A program made the position numbers and the translations under genes. Below the pieces are notes generated by a model, which saw only the letters and a list, made by a program, of their open reading frames with translations, was not told the origin of the DNA and made no database searches. From positions 186,001 through 250,000 of the forward strand of contig NZ_JALEKL010000009.1 in the NCBI RefSeq assembly GCF_022768985.1: a stretch of 64,000 nt of DNA, in the 5' to 3' direction. Source of the DNA: Methanosphaera sp. Its GTDB lineage: Archaea; Methanobacteriota; Methanobacteria; Methanobacteriales; Methanobacteriaceae. Shown here piece by piece: positions 28,855 through 39,580 of the stretch. Positions within the stretch are counted from its first letter, which is position 1. Every line of letters begins with the position of its first letter.

Positions 28855-28896
28855 TATAAGGATTAATTTATAAAAGGGAAAGAGTTTAATATATAT

Positions 28897-29688
28897 TTAA
28901 ACTTTTTTAACATCTTCAATACAATAAATAATTCCTTTTTCTTCAAGTCTTGATGTTACCCTATTTGTCATTTTTCCCACAGCAAATACAAGTACTCTTA
29001 AACCTTTTTCAGCAGCACTACATGTAGCTTCTGCTGTTGCAAATTCAAAGTCAGGGTAAACATTTAAGTGGTTTGTAATAGCTCTAGCACTTGTACCTAG
29101 AACTCCAATTCTATCGAATTCCTGGCTGTATATTTCTTCTATTTTTTCCATATCACATGCACGTGATCCACCTTCTGCAATAGGAGGTATTTTTACAATA
29201 ACTACATCTTTAGGAACAAGGTCAATTTCTCCACCAAGGTTGATGAGTGTTACATCTTCCCCTTCAAGTACATCATTAAATACTTCAGCATATGCATTAG
29301 ATTTATCTTCAGTATCAGCATATAAGATACCATCTTCCATATTTAACCATACCTGTTCACCTTGATGTAAATCTTCTGCTGCTATTGCAGGCCAGATGGA
29401 TTTATAACCATTCATTGTAGCTAGTACCATGTCAGAGTAGGATTTAAGATTTACAGCTTCAGTTTTTACTTTATCGATACCATATTTTGTTATTTTATAT
29501 CTGTAGTTTGAACTACCAGTTTCTACATAACCTTCTTTAACTAAAGCTTTAATATTTTCTGAAACAGCCTGTACTGTTATTCCAAGCTCATCAGCAATAT
29601 CTTTCTGTTTTAAGTGAGGCTCTTGTTGTGCAATTTTTGCAAGTATTTGAAATTTAGTAAATTCCCCTTTATTTTTAAAAATTCTCAT
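28897..29688 (-). CDS. Winged-helix transcriptional regulator with conserved archaeal C-terminal domain
   Basis: 263 aa. The N-terminal 70 residues form a MarR/ArsR-like winged helix: [25 protein letters not shown], then the recognition helix [19 protein letters not shown] and a wing. The long C-terminal part (75-263) is unfamiliar as a ligand-binding fold; it has [35 protein letters not shown] and a [20 protein letters not shown] end, suggesting a nucleotide or small-ligand pocket. Homologues appear in other methanogens as far as I recall. It is a single gene with divergent upstream space of 236 bp. Targets unknown. Confidence 0.6.
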   Translation of the reverse strand: MRIFKNKGEFTKFQILAKIAQQEPHLKQKDIADELGITVQAVSENIKALVKEGYVETGSSNYRYKITKYGIDKVKTEAVNLKSYSDMVLATMNGYKSIWPAIAAEDLHQGEQVWLNMEDGILYADTEDKSNAYAEVFNDVLEGEDVTLINLGGEIDLVPKDVVIVKIPPIAEGGSRACDMEKIEEIYSQEFDRIGVLGTSARAITNHLNVYPDFEFATAEATCSAAEKGLRVLVFAVGKMTNRVTSRLEEKGIIYCIEDVKKV

Positions 29689-29924
29689 AATTTTATTCCT
29701 CTGCCTTTTAATTGTTTGGTCATAAACTCTAAAATAATTTCCTTAATATCATAATATATTGAAAAAATTAATTCTTGAAATTATAAGTCTCTAGTAATTA
29801 TTTATAAGTATAATTTTATTTAAATATTTACAAAAATAAGAAGATTTATTCAACTCAAATAGAAAATTTTAGTCATAATATATATACTTATTTCTTTAAA
29901 TTAAAAAAAAATAAAAAAAAATAA

Positions 29925-31370
29925 TTAAATTACTTTTACTGTATCATTAAGTAAACTAATAAATTTTTCTATATTATCCTCTGGTATGTATGCACCACAT
30001 GCAACACTGTGACCTCCACCAGATCCACCACATTTCTGTGCAACTTTTGAGACAATATTACCATAATGAGTATTATCAACATATGAAAGAAGCTTTGAAC
30101 ATCTAAGAGATACCTTATATGATGGATTTTCATCATCAGTATGAGTGTAGGCAACCATAGGTTTTTGCCAATCATACTGTCCAATTAACATTCCACAAAT
30201 TGTTCCAACAACATTTGCACGAATATCTCCACCATCAAAGAATTGGATATTGTCAAGAATTTCAACATCACGAGCTCCACTATTAAAACTACCCATAGTC
30301 TGTGCAATATACCTTTTATGTGCCTTTGTAACATCATCAAGTTCACCCATAACAGATATACGATCCTTTATTGCCATCATACCAAGATGATACTTCTTAT
30401 TTCGTCCACATGCATTAACAGCTGATGAATACTCTGATGCATCACGAAAAGTTGTATGGAAAGGTTCATTTGGAAATTCATAGTATTCACCCATCAAAAG
30501 CTTTGGAACATGCACAGTATACTTACTTGGAACAGTTCTTGAAAGCATACTTGTTAGTTTTCTAAATAATACTCCTTTTTCATCAAATGTAAGATCACAA
30601 AGATTTCTATTACATCCAAAATCATCTTGTACTGGAATTCCAAGATCATTAAGGAAATATATAGCCTCATTTTTATCCCCTGTAAATGGAAGTTTTACAT
30701 CATTAAAATATGATAAAGCAACAAAAAGTGGTCTTGTTTGACGTCCATAGAGTATTAAGTCATTATCATAATCTACAGCTCCAATAGATGCAGCATCAGA
30801 AAGTATTTCACGATTTACTTCACATAACTTTCCATTATTGCGTGTATTTTGTACATCACCGATAGCACTTAAAATTCCCATCCAGCTAAGATCATTATAT
30901 CCAAATTCACGTGCAAAAAGATATGAAAGACCTCCACCTGAAACTGTGTATGATCCATCAAGTCCATAGTTACAAGGATTTATCTCAATTAAAGTAGCAC
31001 CACAATCTAGTTGATATCCTACTTTGCGTATTGATGGGTGATGATCAAGTATAATAACTGTTTGATTTGAATTTGAAACAACATTTGAAATATCCTGTCC
31101 TGATCCTAGATCTGAAAATAGTGCAATTTCACTATCACATCTTATTGATTCAACTGTATTAATTTCACGAAATTCAATATCATAGTCAATTTCAAGTCTG
31201 TCAAGAACTGTTGTAAGAATACTTCCTGCTGTTATTCCATCACAATCTGTGTGTGTATAGACTGTAACATTTTCAGCATCTAGAAGTTTATCTTTAGCTT
31301 TTTTAAATAGCATATTCATTTGACTTGTTGCATTTATATATTCTGTCGAATCGTTACTTAGTATATTCAA
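29925..31370 (-). CDS. RecJ-like DHH-family phosphoesterase/exonuclease
   Basis: 481 aa. DHH motifs: HTDCDGITAGSIL (about 39-51), ALFSDLGSG, ILDHHPS (about 106-112), and the DHHA1 signature GGSGGGHSVACGAYIP near residue 455. Archaeal RecJ-like proteins are single-strand nucleases acting in replication or repair (the GAN group binds GINS); which group this belongs to cannot be decided here. TTG start with GGAG about 8 nt upstream; no in-frame ATG lies nearby upstream. Confidence 0.75.
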   Translation of the reverse strand: MNILSNDSTEYINATSQMNMLFKKAKDKLLDAENVTVYTHTDCDGITAGSILTTVLDRLEIDYDIEFREINTVESIRCDSEIALFSDLGSGQDISNVVSNSNQTVIILDHHPSIRKVGYQLDCGATLIEINPCNYGLDGSYTVSGGGLSYLFAREFGYNDLSWMGILSAIGDVQNTRNNGKLCEVNREILSDAASIGAVDYDNDLILYGRQTRPLFVALSYFNDVKLPFTGDKNEAIYFLNDLGIPVQDDFGCNRNLCDLTFDEKGVLFRKLTSMLSRTVPSKYTVHVPKLLMGEYYEFPNEPFHTTFRDASEYSSAVNACGRNKKYHLGMMAIKDRISVMGELDDVTKAHKRYIAQTMGSFNSGARDVEILDNIQFFDGGDIRANVVGTICGMLIGQYDWQKPMVAYTHTDDENPSYKVSLRCSKLLSYVDNTHYGNIVSKVAQKCGGSGGGHSVACGAYIPEDNIEKFISLLNDTVKVI

Positions 31371-31447
31371 TTTTAAAACTCCAAAAAATAAATAATATAT
31401 TTTAATTTTCTAAAAAAAATAAGAAAAAAGGTTAAAGTTGTGGGAGT

Positions 31448-31726
31448 TTAGTTTTCTCGTGATTTATTAATATTTCTAGCAATTACACGAAGAAGTTCAA
31501 GTTTTGTTCTTTTATCTTGACTTACAACAACACGTCCTGATCTTTCCCACCATGATCCAGGATATGCTTTACTATGATCTACATTATAGCTTATTCTAAG
31601 TTTTTTTAGTGCTTGTGTTATTTCACGAATTTTAGGTTCACTTACTGCTTCATCAAGTGAGATCTTACGACCTTCACTGCGTGTATGTTCTGCATCTATA
31701 TATACAGGCCAAATTATTGTTTCCAT
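31448..31726 (-). CDS. srp19: Signal recognition particle protein SRP19
   Basis: 92 aa. It binds helices 6 and 8 of SRP RNA and helps SRP54 bind. TIIWPVYIDAEHTRSEGRKI at the N-terminus and the SYNVDHSKAYPGSWWERSGRVVV core are diagnostic. It is the third gene of the cobA-hemD-srp19 run, starting 13 nt after hemD. ATG start preceded by AGGGTGAC. Confidence 0.93.
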   Translation of the reverse strand: METIIWPVYIDAEHTRSEGRKISLDEAVSEPKIREITQALKKLRISYNVDHSKAYPGSWWERSGRVVVSQDKRTKLELLRVIARNINKSREN

Positions 31727-31739
31727 CTTAATGTCACCC

Positions 31740-32516
31740 TTAGTTTATATTTTTAACTACTGCATCTATCATATCTTTTGTTGTATATTTATCAGGTTCA
31801 ATATATTTAACATCTACATCTTTAAGTACTTGTCCTGTTATTGGACCTATTGATGCAACTGTAATATTTTCACTTAGTGATGTGATTAATTTATCATAGA
31901 TTCCATCATCCATTTCCTTTGCAACACTAAAGAGATTACTTACAGTTAAAGGACTTGTAAATGTTATAATGTCAACTTTTGAATCTATTATATCACATAC
32001 TAACTTTTTAATATCTGTTGTATCATCTGGTATTGCAGATGTATATGCTTCTGCAATAAATACATTAGCACCAAATTCCTTTAGTGTATCTGGTAGAACT
32101 TTACGTGCACTTAATGTACGTGGAAGTGCAATTTTCATACCTTTTATGTCAAGCTTGCTAAATTCTTCAATTAAACCTTCAGCTGTGAACACATCAGGTA
32201 TCATATCACATGTTATATTATATTCATTTAGAATTTCCTCAGTTTTAATTCCTATTGCTGCAACTTTAGCTGGTATTGTGTCTTTATCATACACATCAAA
32301 GAATGATTTTACACCAGCAGGTGATGTAAATATGATCCAATCAAATGTTTCAATATTTTCTGCAATATATACTAGTTCATCAGATTTTACATATTTTAAT
32401 TCAAGTGTTGGAACAACAACAGCATCTCCACCATAATCTTTGATGATATCAACAAGTGCTTGTGCTCTGTGAATTGGACGTGTAACTACTACTTTTTTAT
32501 CCTTAAGAGTTAACAT
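31740..32516 (-). CDS. hemD: Uroporphyrinogen-III synthase HemD
   Basis: 258 aa. It closes hydroxymethylbilane with inversion of ring D. Family conservation is low, but VVVTRPIHRAQALVDIIKDYGGDAVVVPTLEL at the N-terminus, the FDWIIFTSPAGVKSFFD block and ITFTSPLTVSNL plus ASIGPITGQVLKD near the C-terminus are typical. The start overlaps the cobA stop by one base (TAATG), so the order of synthesis steps and the gene order agree. Confidence 0.88.
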   Translation of the reverse strand: MLTLKDKKVVVTRPIHRAQALVDIIKDYGGDAVVVPTLELKYVKSDELVYIAENIETFDWIIFTSPAGVKSFFDVYDKDTIPAKVAAIGIKTEEILNEYNITCDMIPDVFTAEGLIEEFSKLDIKGMKIALPRTLSARKVLPDTLKEFGANVFIAEAYTSAIPDDTTDIKKLVCDIIDSKVDIITFTSPLTVSNLFSVAKEMDDGIYDKLITSLSENITVASIGPITGQVLKDVDVKYIEPDKYTTKDMIDAVVKNIN

Positions 32517-33241
32517 TATTCTAGTTTACTCCTTAGTTTTTGACTTTCAAGGTAAATATTTACAACTTCTCCAATAATTACAAGTGCTGGTGGGTTAATT
32601 TTTTTCTCTACAATATCACCAAGTGTACCTGTGATAACTCTCTGTTCTGGAAGTGTTCCATTTTCAATTACACATACAGGTGTTTCAGGTGATCTGTATT
32701 CAAGTATTTTTGGAACATATTTTTTAAGAAGTCCTACACCCATAAATACAACGAGTGTATCTGCTGTATAATCCCAGTTTACTTGTTTTTCTGATTTTTC
32801 AGGATCTTCGTGTCCTGTAATTAATGTAAGACTTGTTGATACTGCACGGTGTGTAAGTGGTAATCCTATCATTGCAGATGATCCAAGTGCTGAGTTAATA
32901 CCAGGTACAACTTGTACATCAATACCTTCTTCTAGTAGTGCAAGTTCTTCTTCTCCTCCACGACCAAAGATAAATGGATCTCCACCTTTAAGACGTACTA
33001 CAATATCGTGTTGTTTACCTTCTTCAATTAATAATTGATTTATTTCAGGCTGTTTTCTGTAGTGTTCTCCTGCTCTTTTACCAACAAATATTAGTTTTGC
33101 ATCATCAGGTGCATATTCTAATAATTCATCGTTTGCAAGACTATCATAAAGTACTACTTCTGCTTTCTTTAATATGTTAATTGCTTTGAGTGTTATTAAT
33201 TCAGGATCTCCAGGTCCTGCTCCTAACATGTATACTGTCAT
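32516..33241 (-). CDS. cobA: Uroporphyrinogen-III C-methyltransferase CobA (SUMT)
   Basis: 241 aa. SAM-dependent methylation at C-2 and C-7 makes precorrin-2, the branch point to cobamides, F430 and sirohaem. N-terminal [33 protein letters not shown] and the [10 protein letters not shown] region are the standard motifs. It is a single-function form without a fused HemD or CysG. First gene of the run with hemD and srp19. Confidence 0.93.
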   Translation of the reverse strand: MTVYMLGAGPGDPELITLKAINILKKAEVVLYDSLANDELLEYAPDDAKLIFVGKRAGEHYRKQPEINQLLIEEGKQHDIVVRLKGGDPFIFGRGGEEELALLEEGIDVQVVPGINSALGSSAMIGLPLTHRAVSTSLTLITGHEDPEKSEKQVNWDYTADTLVVFMGVGLLKKYVPKILEYRSPETPVCVIENGTLPEQRVITGTLGDIVEKKINPPALVIIGEVVNIYLESQKLRSKLE

Positions 33242-33368
33242 AATTATTCACTTTAATTTTATTTTATTTTAATATTATAATTTATCTTTGTTAGTTTTAA
33301 TTATTAAAAAATTTGTCAAATTTATGTGAAATAAACTCCAAAATAAGTAAAATATGCTTTAAAAAGTT

Positions 33369-33404
33369 AAAAAAAATTAGTGAAGGTGAGGTATTAGGAT
33401 GTGG
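33369..33404 (-). terminator. C-rich/T-run 3' element after purQ
   Basis: On the minus strand CCACATCCTAATACCTCACC precedes a T8 run (plus A-run at 33369-33376), about 20-50 nt past the purQ stop. Confidence 0.35.
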
Positions 33405-33422
33405 AAATATTAATATTTACAC

Positions 33423-34085
33423 TTAATCCATGAAGCTTTCAAAGAATTTAAGACCATCAACTGATCTGAGTAACTCTTCTACTGCACGTTCAGGGTGTGG
33501 CATTACAGCTACAACATTTCCTTCCTTATTACATACACCTGTGATGTTATCCATTGATCCATTAGGATTTTCATCAGAAAATGCAAGTACAATCTGGTCA
33601 TCATCATATAGTTGCTCAATATCATCTGTGTAGAATCTTCCTTCTTTATGTGCAATTGGAAGATCTATGATGTCATCTTTTTTATATAATTTTGTAAATG
33701 GAGTTCTTGTTGTTTTAACTTGTAATTTCATGTTTTCACAAATGAATTTTGCATTTTCATTTTCAATAAATACACCAGGTACAAGGTCAATTTCACCAAG
33801 AATCTGTGCACCATTACAAATACCAAGTACAGGATTTCCTTCTTTTGCAAAGTCTTTAATTGCATCAATAATTGGAGTGTTACCAGCAATAGCACCTGCT
33901 CTTAGATAATCCCCATATGAAAATCCACCAGGAATTATCACAACATCAATATCTGATAAGTCCTTTCTATTCCAGTTAATATATTCAGATTTTGCTCCTA
34001 CAAGATTTACTGCATATTCAATGTCACGATCACAGTTTGTTCCAGGAAATCTGATTATACCAACATTTACATCTTTATCTGTCAA
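33423..34085 (-). CDS. purQ: Phosphoribosylformylglycinamidine synthase subunit PurQ
   Basis: 220 aa. The glutaminase subunit gives ammonia to PurL. The triad is visible: Cys in [11 protein letters not shown] (about 91) and the C-terminal His-x-Glu in [15 protein letters not shown] start with GAGGAA inside the end of purS, and only 2 nt separate the two genes, so they are coupled. purL is not in the window. Confidence 0.94.
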   Translation of the reverse strand: MTDKDVNVGIIRFPGTNCDRDIEYAVNLVGAKSEYINWNRKDLSDIDVVIIPGGFSYGDYLRAGAIAGNTPIIDAIKDFAKEGNPVLGICNGAQILGEIDLVPGVFIENENAKFICENMKLQVKTTRTPFTKLYKKDDIIDLPIAHKEGRFYTDDIEQLYDDDQIVLAFSDENPNGSMDNITGVCNKEGNVVAVMPHPERAVEELLRSVDGLKFFESFMD

Positions 34086-34087
34086 TA

Positions 34088-34336
34088 TTATTCCTCACAT
34101 ACAGTTATTTCATAATCATGTATTACAGGGTTACATAATAGTTTTTGACACATTTCATCAACTTGTGCTTCTACATCTTCTTTACTTTCTGCATCCATCT
34201 TAAATTTGATGATATTGCTAGTTTGTGCATCATATACATCAAAGTTTAATAATGCTAATGCTTTTTGAATTGTAGATGCTTCTGGATTTAACATTCCTTT
34301 TTTTAGACTTGTTTTTACTTCAACTAAATAACTCAT
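34088..34336 (-). CDS. purS: Phosphoribosylformylglycinamidine synthase subunit PurS
   Basis: 82 aa. The small dimeric subunit bridges PurL and Pur[26 protein letters not shown] at the start and the [27 protein letters not shown] end are typical. It precedes purQ and lies 83 nt after purC on the same strand. Confidence 0.93.
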   Translation of the reverse strand: MSYLVEVKTSLKKGMLNPEASTIQKALALLNFDVYDAQTSNIIKFKMDAESKEDVEAQVDEMCQKLLCNPVIHDYEITVCEE

Positions 34337-34419
34337 ATTAATTACTTCCCAAATTTCATATTTTGTAAAAAAAATTATATTAAAAAAAAATAGAATTAAA
34401 AAGAAAAAATTCTAGATTC

Positions 34420-35175
34420 TTATAAATCTAGTTTTTCAACGTTCCATTTTTCTTTTTCTTCATCAGTTAATACTAAGTTAACTACTACATGGTATGCATC
34501 TACTACTCCTTCTTCTCCTTTTCTGAAGATATCTTTATCGAAGTTTTCATAGGTTTCAGCATCCCATAATCTTGTTGTATCAGGACTTATTTCATCACCT
34601 AATACGATGTTTCCTTCTTTGTCGAATCCAAATTCAATTTTGAAGTCTACAAGAATTAATCCTCTTTCTTTAAGGAAGTTGGATAGTATTTCATTTATTT
34701 TTAATGTAATTCTACGGATTTCAGCTAATTGTTCTTCTGTTGCAATTTTTAATGCTATGATGATACTATCATTTAACATTGGATCATGATATACATCATT
34801 TTTATAATCAAATTGTAATACAGGTGGTTGTAATTCCTGATTTTTGTGGAAAGGATATTTTCTAAGAAGACTTCCTGTTGCAATATTACGACAAATTACT
34901 TCAAGTGGAATCATATCAAGTGATTTAGATATCATTTCATCTTCATTAACTAACTTTACATACTGAGTTAAAATACCCTCTTCTTCTAAAATTTTGAAAA
35001 ATTTAGCAGAAATTAAAGCATTGTATGCTCCTTTTTTGCTTAAAGTATCTTTTTTACCACCATCAAGTGCAGTAATATCATCTCTGAACTTGATTAATAC
35101 TTCGTCATCATTTTCTATTTTATAAACGTTTTTAGCTTTTCCTGTGTATAGTAACTCTTTTTTTATTTCAGTCAT
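34420..35175 (-). CDS. purC: SAICAR synthetase PurC
   Basis: 251 aa from ATG 35175. An in-frame GTG at 35187 forms part of the ribosome-site-like GTGGTA and is rejected. The enzyme joins CAIR and aspartate using [31 protein letters not shown], the [13 protein letters not shown] loop and [21 protein letters not shown] are the SAICAR synthetase signatures. First of the purC-purS-purQ run; divergent from glmS over 198 bp. Confidence 0.95.
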   Translation of the reverse strand: MTEIKKELLYTGKAKNVYKIENDDEVLIKFRDDITALDGGKKDTLSKKGAYNALISAKFFKILEEEGILTQYVKLVNEDEMISKSLDMIPLEVICRNIATGSLLRKYPFHKNQELQPPVLQFDYKNDVYHDPMLNDSIIIALKIATEEQLAEIRRITLKINEILSNFLKERGLILVDFKIEFGFDKEGNIVLGDEISPDTTRLWDAETYENFDKDIFRKGEEGVVDAYHVVVNLVLTDEEKEKWNVEKLDL

Positions 35176-35373
35176 ATTAAATACCACAATATTATTTTTT
35201 CATCAAAATATATTTTAAGATAAAATAATAATTTAATTTTATTATAATATAATATATGTTTATGATAAGTATTATAATATATGAATTAAATATAGTATAA
35301 TTAATATAGAAATGAAATAAATAAGAATAATTATTAATTATTTATTACTATAAAATTCCCAGGTGATTAGATA

Positions 35374-37146
35374 ATGTGTGGAATAGTCGGATGTGTATTA
35401 AATAAAACAGCAGCCCCTACCTTACTTAATTCAATAAGGAAATTAGAATACAGAGGTTATGATTCAGTAGGAATATCAACAGTTACAGACACTATCAATA
35501 TAAAAAAGGGTAGTGGAAAGATAAATGAAGTAGATTCAAGAATTAATCTTACAGACCTAGAAGGAACTACTGGAATTGCTCATGTAAGATGGGCAACACA
35601 TGGAAACCCAACAGAGGAAAATGCACACCCACACAATGACTGCGAAGATAAAATTAGTGTTGTACATAATGGAATAATTGAAAACTATAAACAATTACGT
35701 CAAGAACTAATAGATGAAGGACATGAATTTAAGTCAATGACAGATACAGAAGTAATACCACATCTAATTGAAAAATATATGAAAGATGGATGTGATCTTC
35801 TTTGTGCAGTACAAAAAACAGTAAAAAGACTTGAAGGATCATATGCAATAGCTGCAATATCAACAAGTGAACCAGATAGAATTGTTGGAGCAAGAAATGA
35901 AAGTCCACTAATAATTGGAGTTTCAGAAGATGGTAACTATCTTGCATCTGATGTTCCTGCAATTCTTAATGAAACAAATCAAATCATATATCTTGAAGAT
36001 AAAGAACTTATTGTTGTTGAAAATGATAATGTTGAAGTTCTAGATTATGATTTAAATAAGATAGAAAAAGAAGTTACAACAATTACATGGGATCCTGAAA
36101 TGGCAGAAAAATGTGGTTATGATCATTTCATGATAAAAGAAATCTATGAAGAACCACAAGTTATTAAAGACACATTATCTGAATCAGAATCTATACATGA
36201 AATTGTTAAGAAATTTAAGAAATTCAATAGAATCTGCTTTGTTGCATGTGGAACATCATATCATGCATCACTTGTTGGTGAATACTTAATTGAATCTCAA
36301 ATAGGAATACCAACTGAGGTAATTCTTGCATCTGAATTTGAATACTTCCAGAAAACAACAGATGATCATACACTAGTAATTTTCCTAACACAATCAGGAG
36401 AAACAGCAGATACAATTAAAGCACTTAAAATTGCAAAACAGAAATCTGAAACTCTTGCTATTGTAAATGTTGTTGGAAGTTCAATAACACGTGAAGCAGA
36501 TCATGTAATATATACAAGAGCAGGACCTGAAATAAGTGTTGCTGCAACAAAAACATATATTAGTCAACTTATATGTATCTATCTTCTTGTTGCATATCTT
36601 GGTGAAAATCAGGAAATTCTTGATAAACTTGAAAAAATCCCAGAATATGCAGAAGAACTTCTTAAAGATGAAGATAAAATACATACAATTGCAAAAAAAT
36701 ATAAAGATGCAAAAGACTTCTTCTATATAGGTCGTGGATTTAACTATCCTACAGCACTTGAAGGAGCTCTTAAACTTAAAGAGATTACATATATTCATGG
36801 TGAAGGTTATCCAGCTGGAGAACTTAAACATGGACCTTTAGCTCTTATTGATAAAAACATTCCTGTTGTTGGAATTCTTCCACCAGGACCAAGTTATATG
36901 AAGACATACAATAACCTTGAAGAGATCAGAGCACGTGGAGCTGACATGATAATTCTTGGATCTAAAGATGATCAAATGATATCTGAAATTGAAGATAAGA
37001 TTTTATTTGACCCTGAAATTGATGAAATTATCGCACCACTACTTTACATCATAAACTTACAACTACTATCATATCATATAAGTGTAGAAAAAGGAATTGA
37101 CCCAGATAAGCCTAAAAACTTGGCAAAATCTGTAACAGTAGAATAG
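35374..37146 (+). CDS. glmS: Glutamine-fructose-6-phosphate aminotransferase GlmS
   Basis: 590 aa. It makes glucosamine 6-phosphate, the entry to UDP-N-acetylglucosamine and the pseudomurein sugars. MCGIVGC gives the N-terminal nucleophile Cys; the class II glutaminase domain covers about 1-215 and two SIS domains follow (around 265-400 and 440-575) with [21 protein letters not shown] and the C-terminal [20 protein letters not shown] lies 7 nt before the ATG. No riboswitch or ribozyme leader is seen. Confidence 0.95.
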   Translation: MCGIVGCVLNKTAAPTLLNSIRKLEYRGYDSVGISTVTDTINIKKGSGKINEVDSRINLTDLEGTTGIAHVRWATHGNPTEENAHPHNDCEDKISVVHNGIIENYKQLRQELIDEGHEFKSMTDTEVIPHLIEKYMKDGCDLLCAVQKTVKRLEGSYAIAAISTSEPDRIVGARNESPLIIGVSEDGNYLASDVPAILNETNQIIYLEDKELIVVENDNVEVLDYDLNKIEKEVTTITWDPEMAEKCGYDHFMIKEIYEEPQVIKDTLSESESIHEIVKKFKKFNRICFVACGTSYHASLVGEYLIESQIGIPTEVILASEFEYFQKTTDDHTLVIFLTQSGETADTIKALKIAKQKSETLAIVNVVGSSITREADHVIYTRAGPEISVAATKTYISQLICIYLLVAYLGENQEILDKLEKIPEYAEELLKDEDKIHTIAKKYKDAKDFFYIGRGFNYPTALEGALKLKEITYIHGEGYPAGELKHGPLALIDKNIPVVGILPPGPSYMKTYNNLEEIRARGADMIILGSKDDQMISEIEDKILFDPEIDEIIAPLLYIINLQLLSYHISVEKGIDPDKPKNLAKSVTVE

Positions 37147-37193
37147 AATAAAAATAAAATAATATAATAAAGTAAATCATTTAGGTGGTTTTA

Positions 37194-37613
37194 TTGAAGG
37201 ATAAACTTAAAGGAAAAGTCCTTATTGTCCTAATAGTAGCACTAAATGCAATGCTTCTAGGCTGTGTTTGTGGTATGACAAATATTGTTGAAAAAAGCAG
37301 CAATATAATACAACCAATATCATTAACTGATGAAAATAATAAAACAAACATAACAAATCATAGTAGTGTTGAAACAAACAACATGACACATACAAATTTA
37401 ACTAAAACAAATACAACTAACATAACACAAAACAACACTACAACAAATAATACAAACAATACAACAACAAACAACACCAACACAACAAATAATACACATA
37501 ACAATATTATTGAAGAAATTCTTAATAGAAATCTTACAATAGTAGAAAATAATACAACACAAATTATACCAGAAAGCACACAAGAAGATGTAAATGATAC
37601 CTACTTTAACTAG
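37194..37613 (+). CDS. Small secreted or membrane-anchored Asn/Thr-rich protein
   Basis: 139 aa from TTG 37194. AGGTGG at 37183-37188 fits as its ribosome site and contains a rejected in-frame GTG at 37185. An N-terminal hydrophobic segment (about 8-27, GKVLIVLIVALNAMLLGCVCG) could be a signal peptide or anchor and holds LLGC, a lipobox-like end. The rest is dominated by Asn and Thr with about twenty N-x-S/T sequons, mostly between residues 40 and 100 in NTTNNT-like repeats. It is probably a heavily glycosylated surface protein. It follows glmS by 47 nt. No homologue recognised. Confidence 0.55.
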   Translation: MKDKLKGKVLIVLIVALNAMLLGCVCGMTNIVEKSSNIIQPISLTDENNKTNITNHSSVETNNMTHTNLTKTNTTNITQNNTTTNNTNNTTTNNTNTTNNTHNNIIEEILNRNLTIVENNTTQIIPESTQEDVNDTYFN

Positions 37614-37652
37614 AACTCAAACGGACTTTAAAAAAAAATATAACAAATACTT

Positions 37653-37667
37653 CCCCCCCCCTTTTTT
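37653..37667 (+). terminator. C9/T-run 3' element
   Basis: Nine consecutive C (37653-37661) followed by T6 (37662-37667), about 40 nt after the stop of the Asn/Thr-rich gene. It is the most extreme C-tract of the set. Confidence 0.5.
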
Positions 37668-37755
37668 ATAACTTTAGAGATAAATCTTATTTAAATTATA
37701 AAAAATAAATTTATATCTATACATAAAATAAAAATTAAAATGAGGTAAAAATAGA

Positions 37756-38241
37756 ATGTTTAAAACAACAATTACACCACGTATTGGAGATACAGACGGA
37801 TTAAGACATATAAATAACACAGTACTACCTATATGGTTTGAAACAGCACGTAATCCTATATTTGAAATCTTTGTTCCAAACTATGAATTAACATATAAAA
37901 AATGGAATCTTATAATGGTACGTACAGAATTTAACTACTTCGACCAGATATACTTTGGATATGACGTTGAAATAAGAACATATGTAACAAAAATAGGAAA
38001 TTCCTCATTTACAGTTCATCATGAAGCATGGCAAAATGGAACACTAAGAGCAGATGGAAAAGCAATAATGGTATACTTTGACTTTATAAAACAAGAAAGC
38101 ATAACAATACCAGAAAACATCAGAGAAGAACTTAAAAAACACCTAGTTTCACTTGATGACCTAGAAAAAGAAAATAAAAAGGAAATGAAAGAAAATGAAA
38201 AGAAAGTTGATGAATTAGATTATATTAACTCTGATTTATAA
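37756..38241 (+). CDS. Acyl-CoA thioesterase, 4-hydroxybenzoyl-CoA thioesterase-like (hotdog fold)
   Basis: 161 aa. ITPRIGDTDGLRHINNTVLPIWFETARN at the N-terminus is the hotdog active-site loop of the YbgC/FadM group (Asp and His-x-Asn-Asn). A charged tail (KENKKEMKENEKKVDELD, about 136-153) extends past the fold. The physiological thioester is unknown; methanogens make few acyl-CoAs. ATG start after GAGGT. Single gene. Confidence 0.75.
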   Translation: MFKTTITPRIGDTDGLRHINNTVLPIWFETARNPIFEIFVPNYELTYKKWNLIMVRTEFNYFDQIYFGYDVEIRTYVTKIGNSSFTVHHEAWQNGTLRADGKAIMVYFDFIKQESITIPENIREELKKHLVSLDDLEKENKKEMKENEKKVDELDYINSDL

Positions 38242-38250
38242 TTAAAACAT

Positions 38251-38277
38251 CAACTCTCCTCTCCCCTAATTTTTTTT
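38251..38277 (+). terminator. C-rich/T-run 3' element after the thioesterase
   Basis: CAACTCTCCTCTCCCC (38251-38266) then T8 at 38270-38277. Confidence 0.45.
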
Positions 38278-38294
38278 ATGAATACTGATTTTTT

Positions 38295-39437
38295 TTACAT
38301 CTGATTTGACATTATGAAATTCATAATATCCTCAGGTGATGAACGATTTACAACAGATAAGTATGGATCATCAGATTTCTGGCGTATAATAAGAATATCT
38401 GAAACATTACCCTCCATGATACTAATATCTTTTCCAAGAATTTTAAATCCATTAATTGTTGCCATTTTAAGTATGTCATGTGCTGTTATCTTATTTTTAT
38501 ATGCTCCTCTTGATGATTTAAGTGCATATTCCATTTCACGAAACATGTCAGGGGAGTTAAACATTACATTATCACTTCCAAGTGCAACATCAATACCTTC
38601 CTCATTATATGCTGCAATTGGTGGCATACCAGATGAGAGCATTCCATTTGATCTTGGACATGATACAACTGTTGCAGCTGAAGCTGAGAGAAGATCAAGA
38701 TCTGTAAGTATTGGTGATGTTACATGTACAAGATTACTTATTCCTGCTTTAAGTGAAAGTTCTACTTCTGTTTGATTTGTAAGTTGTACAGCTTTTTCTT
38801 GCAGGTCATAATATTCTGCTGCATGAATCATTATAAGTTTATCTTCTTGATTACAAATATCTGCAATTTGAAGTATTCTTTCATAGTCCATATCTGCAAT
38901 TCCACTAAGTCCTATTCCATCACAGTTTCGTAGAAGTTCACGTGTTTCCATTGCAATTTCATCAGCTGATACTTCTGGATCATAGAATTTATCACTACGA
39001 CCAAGAATACATGCATTTATTGGAAGATCATATATTGCCTCTTTTAGGAGTTTTATTCCATGAAGTCCTCCTTCTCTGAAGTCTATAAATGTTGATATTC
39101 CATTATACATCATTTCTTTTGCAGCTTCATGCATTGCATCTACAAGTTGTGCATCTGTTGCACTGTTTAGTAGTTGATGTTTAAGTCCATTTGGTGGTGC
39201 TACAAGTTCATCTAATGAAAGTCCATCTCCTACATCTTTTGCTATAGCATCTCCAATGTGAGTATGTGCATTTATAAATGCAGGCATCACAATACAGCCT
39301 GTAGCATCAATTATTTCACCTGCTTCATCATGAGGTGATAGTTTAATTATAGTTCCTTCATCATTTATTATAACATTTGTTTTTTTAGCTTCTAAGTTAA
39401 AGCCTACAAGTACCAAACCATTTTTAATTGTTATCAT
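38295..39437 (-). CDS. Amidohydrolase-family metal-dependent deaminase/hydrolase
   Basis: 380 aa from ATG 39437; the in-frame GTG at 39446 lies inside the AGGTG ribosome site and is rejected. The amidohydrolase core shows NAHTHIGDA (metal His-x-His), MIHAAE (metal His), LVHVTS (metal His) and ALGSDN (metal Asp), as in cytosine, chlorohydrolase or 5'-deoxyadenosine deaminases. It is shorter than DadD-type enzymes and the C-terminal composite domain looks partial. Substrate cannot be named from sequence. Not obviously in an operon. Confidence 0.6.
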   Translation of the reverse strand: MITIKNGLVLVGFNLEAKKTNVIINDEGTIIKLSPHDEAGEIIDATGCIVMPAFINAHTHIGDAIAKDVGDGLSLDELVAPPNGLKHQLLNSATDAQLVDAMHEAAKEMMYNGISTFIDFREGGLHGIKLLKEAIYDLPINACILGRSDKFYDPEVSADEIAMETRELLRNCDGIGLSGIADMDYERILQIADICNQEDKLIMIHAAEYYDLQEKAVQLTNQTEVELSLKAGISNLVHVTSPILTDLDLLSASAATVVSCPRSNGMLSSGMPPIAAYNEEGIDVALGSDNVMFNSPDMFREMEYALKSSRGAYKNKITAHDILKMATINGFKILGKDISIMEGNVSDILIIRQKSDDPYLSVVNRSSPEDIMNFIMSNQM

Positions 39438-39580
39438 AATATTCACCTATAAGTTTTTAATCTATAAAAAAGATTCAATAAAAGATTCTCTATAAAATAA
39501 TAAAATAAATACTCAAAAAATAAATTTTCTAAAAAAAATAAAAGATGGTTAAAAAAAAGAAAAGTGAAAGTGTATTAAGC

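Noticed and set aside
35188-35373. glmS leader checked for a glmS ribozyme or purine riboswitch
   Set aside because: The gap is nearly all A and T with no conserved core; archaea are not known to use these elements.
37358-37560. NTT/NNT DNA repeats considered as a CRISPR array
   Set aside because: The repeats are short, irregular and in frame within a gene, with no constant repeat/unique spacer pattern. No CRISPR array or cas gene was seen in the window.
37398-37583. Cys-rich minus-strand frame opposite the Asn/Thr-rich gene
   Set aside because: It is the mirror of the AAC/ACA repeats on the other strand; no ribosome site, and the plus-strand gene has a start, signal-like segment and 3' element.
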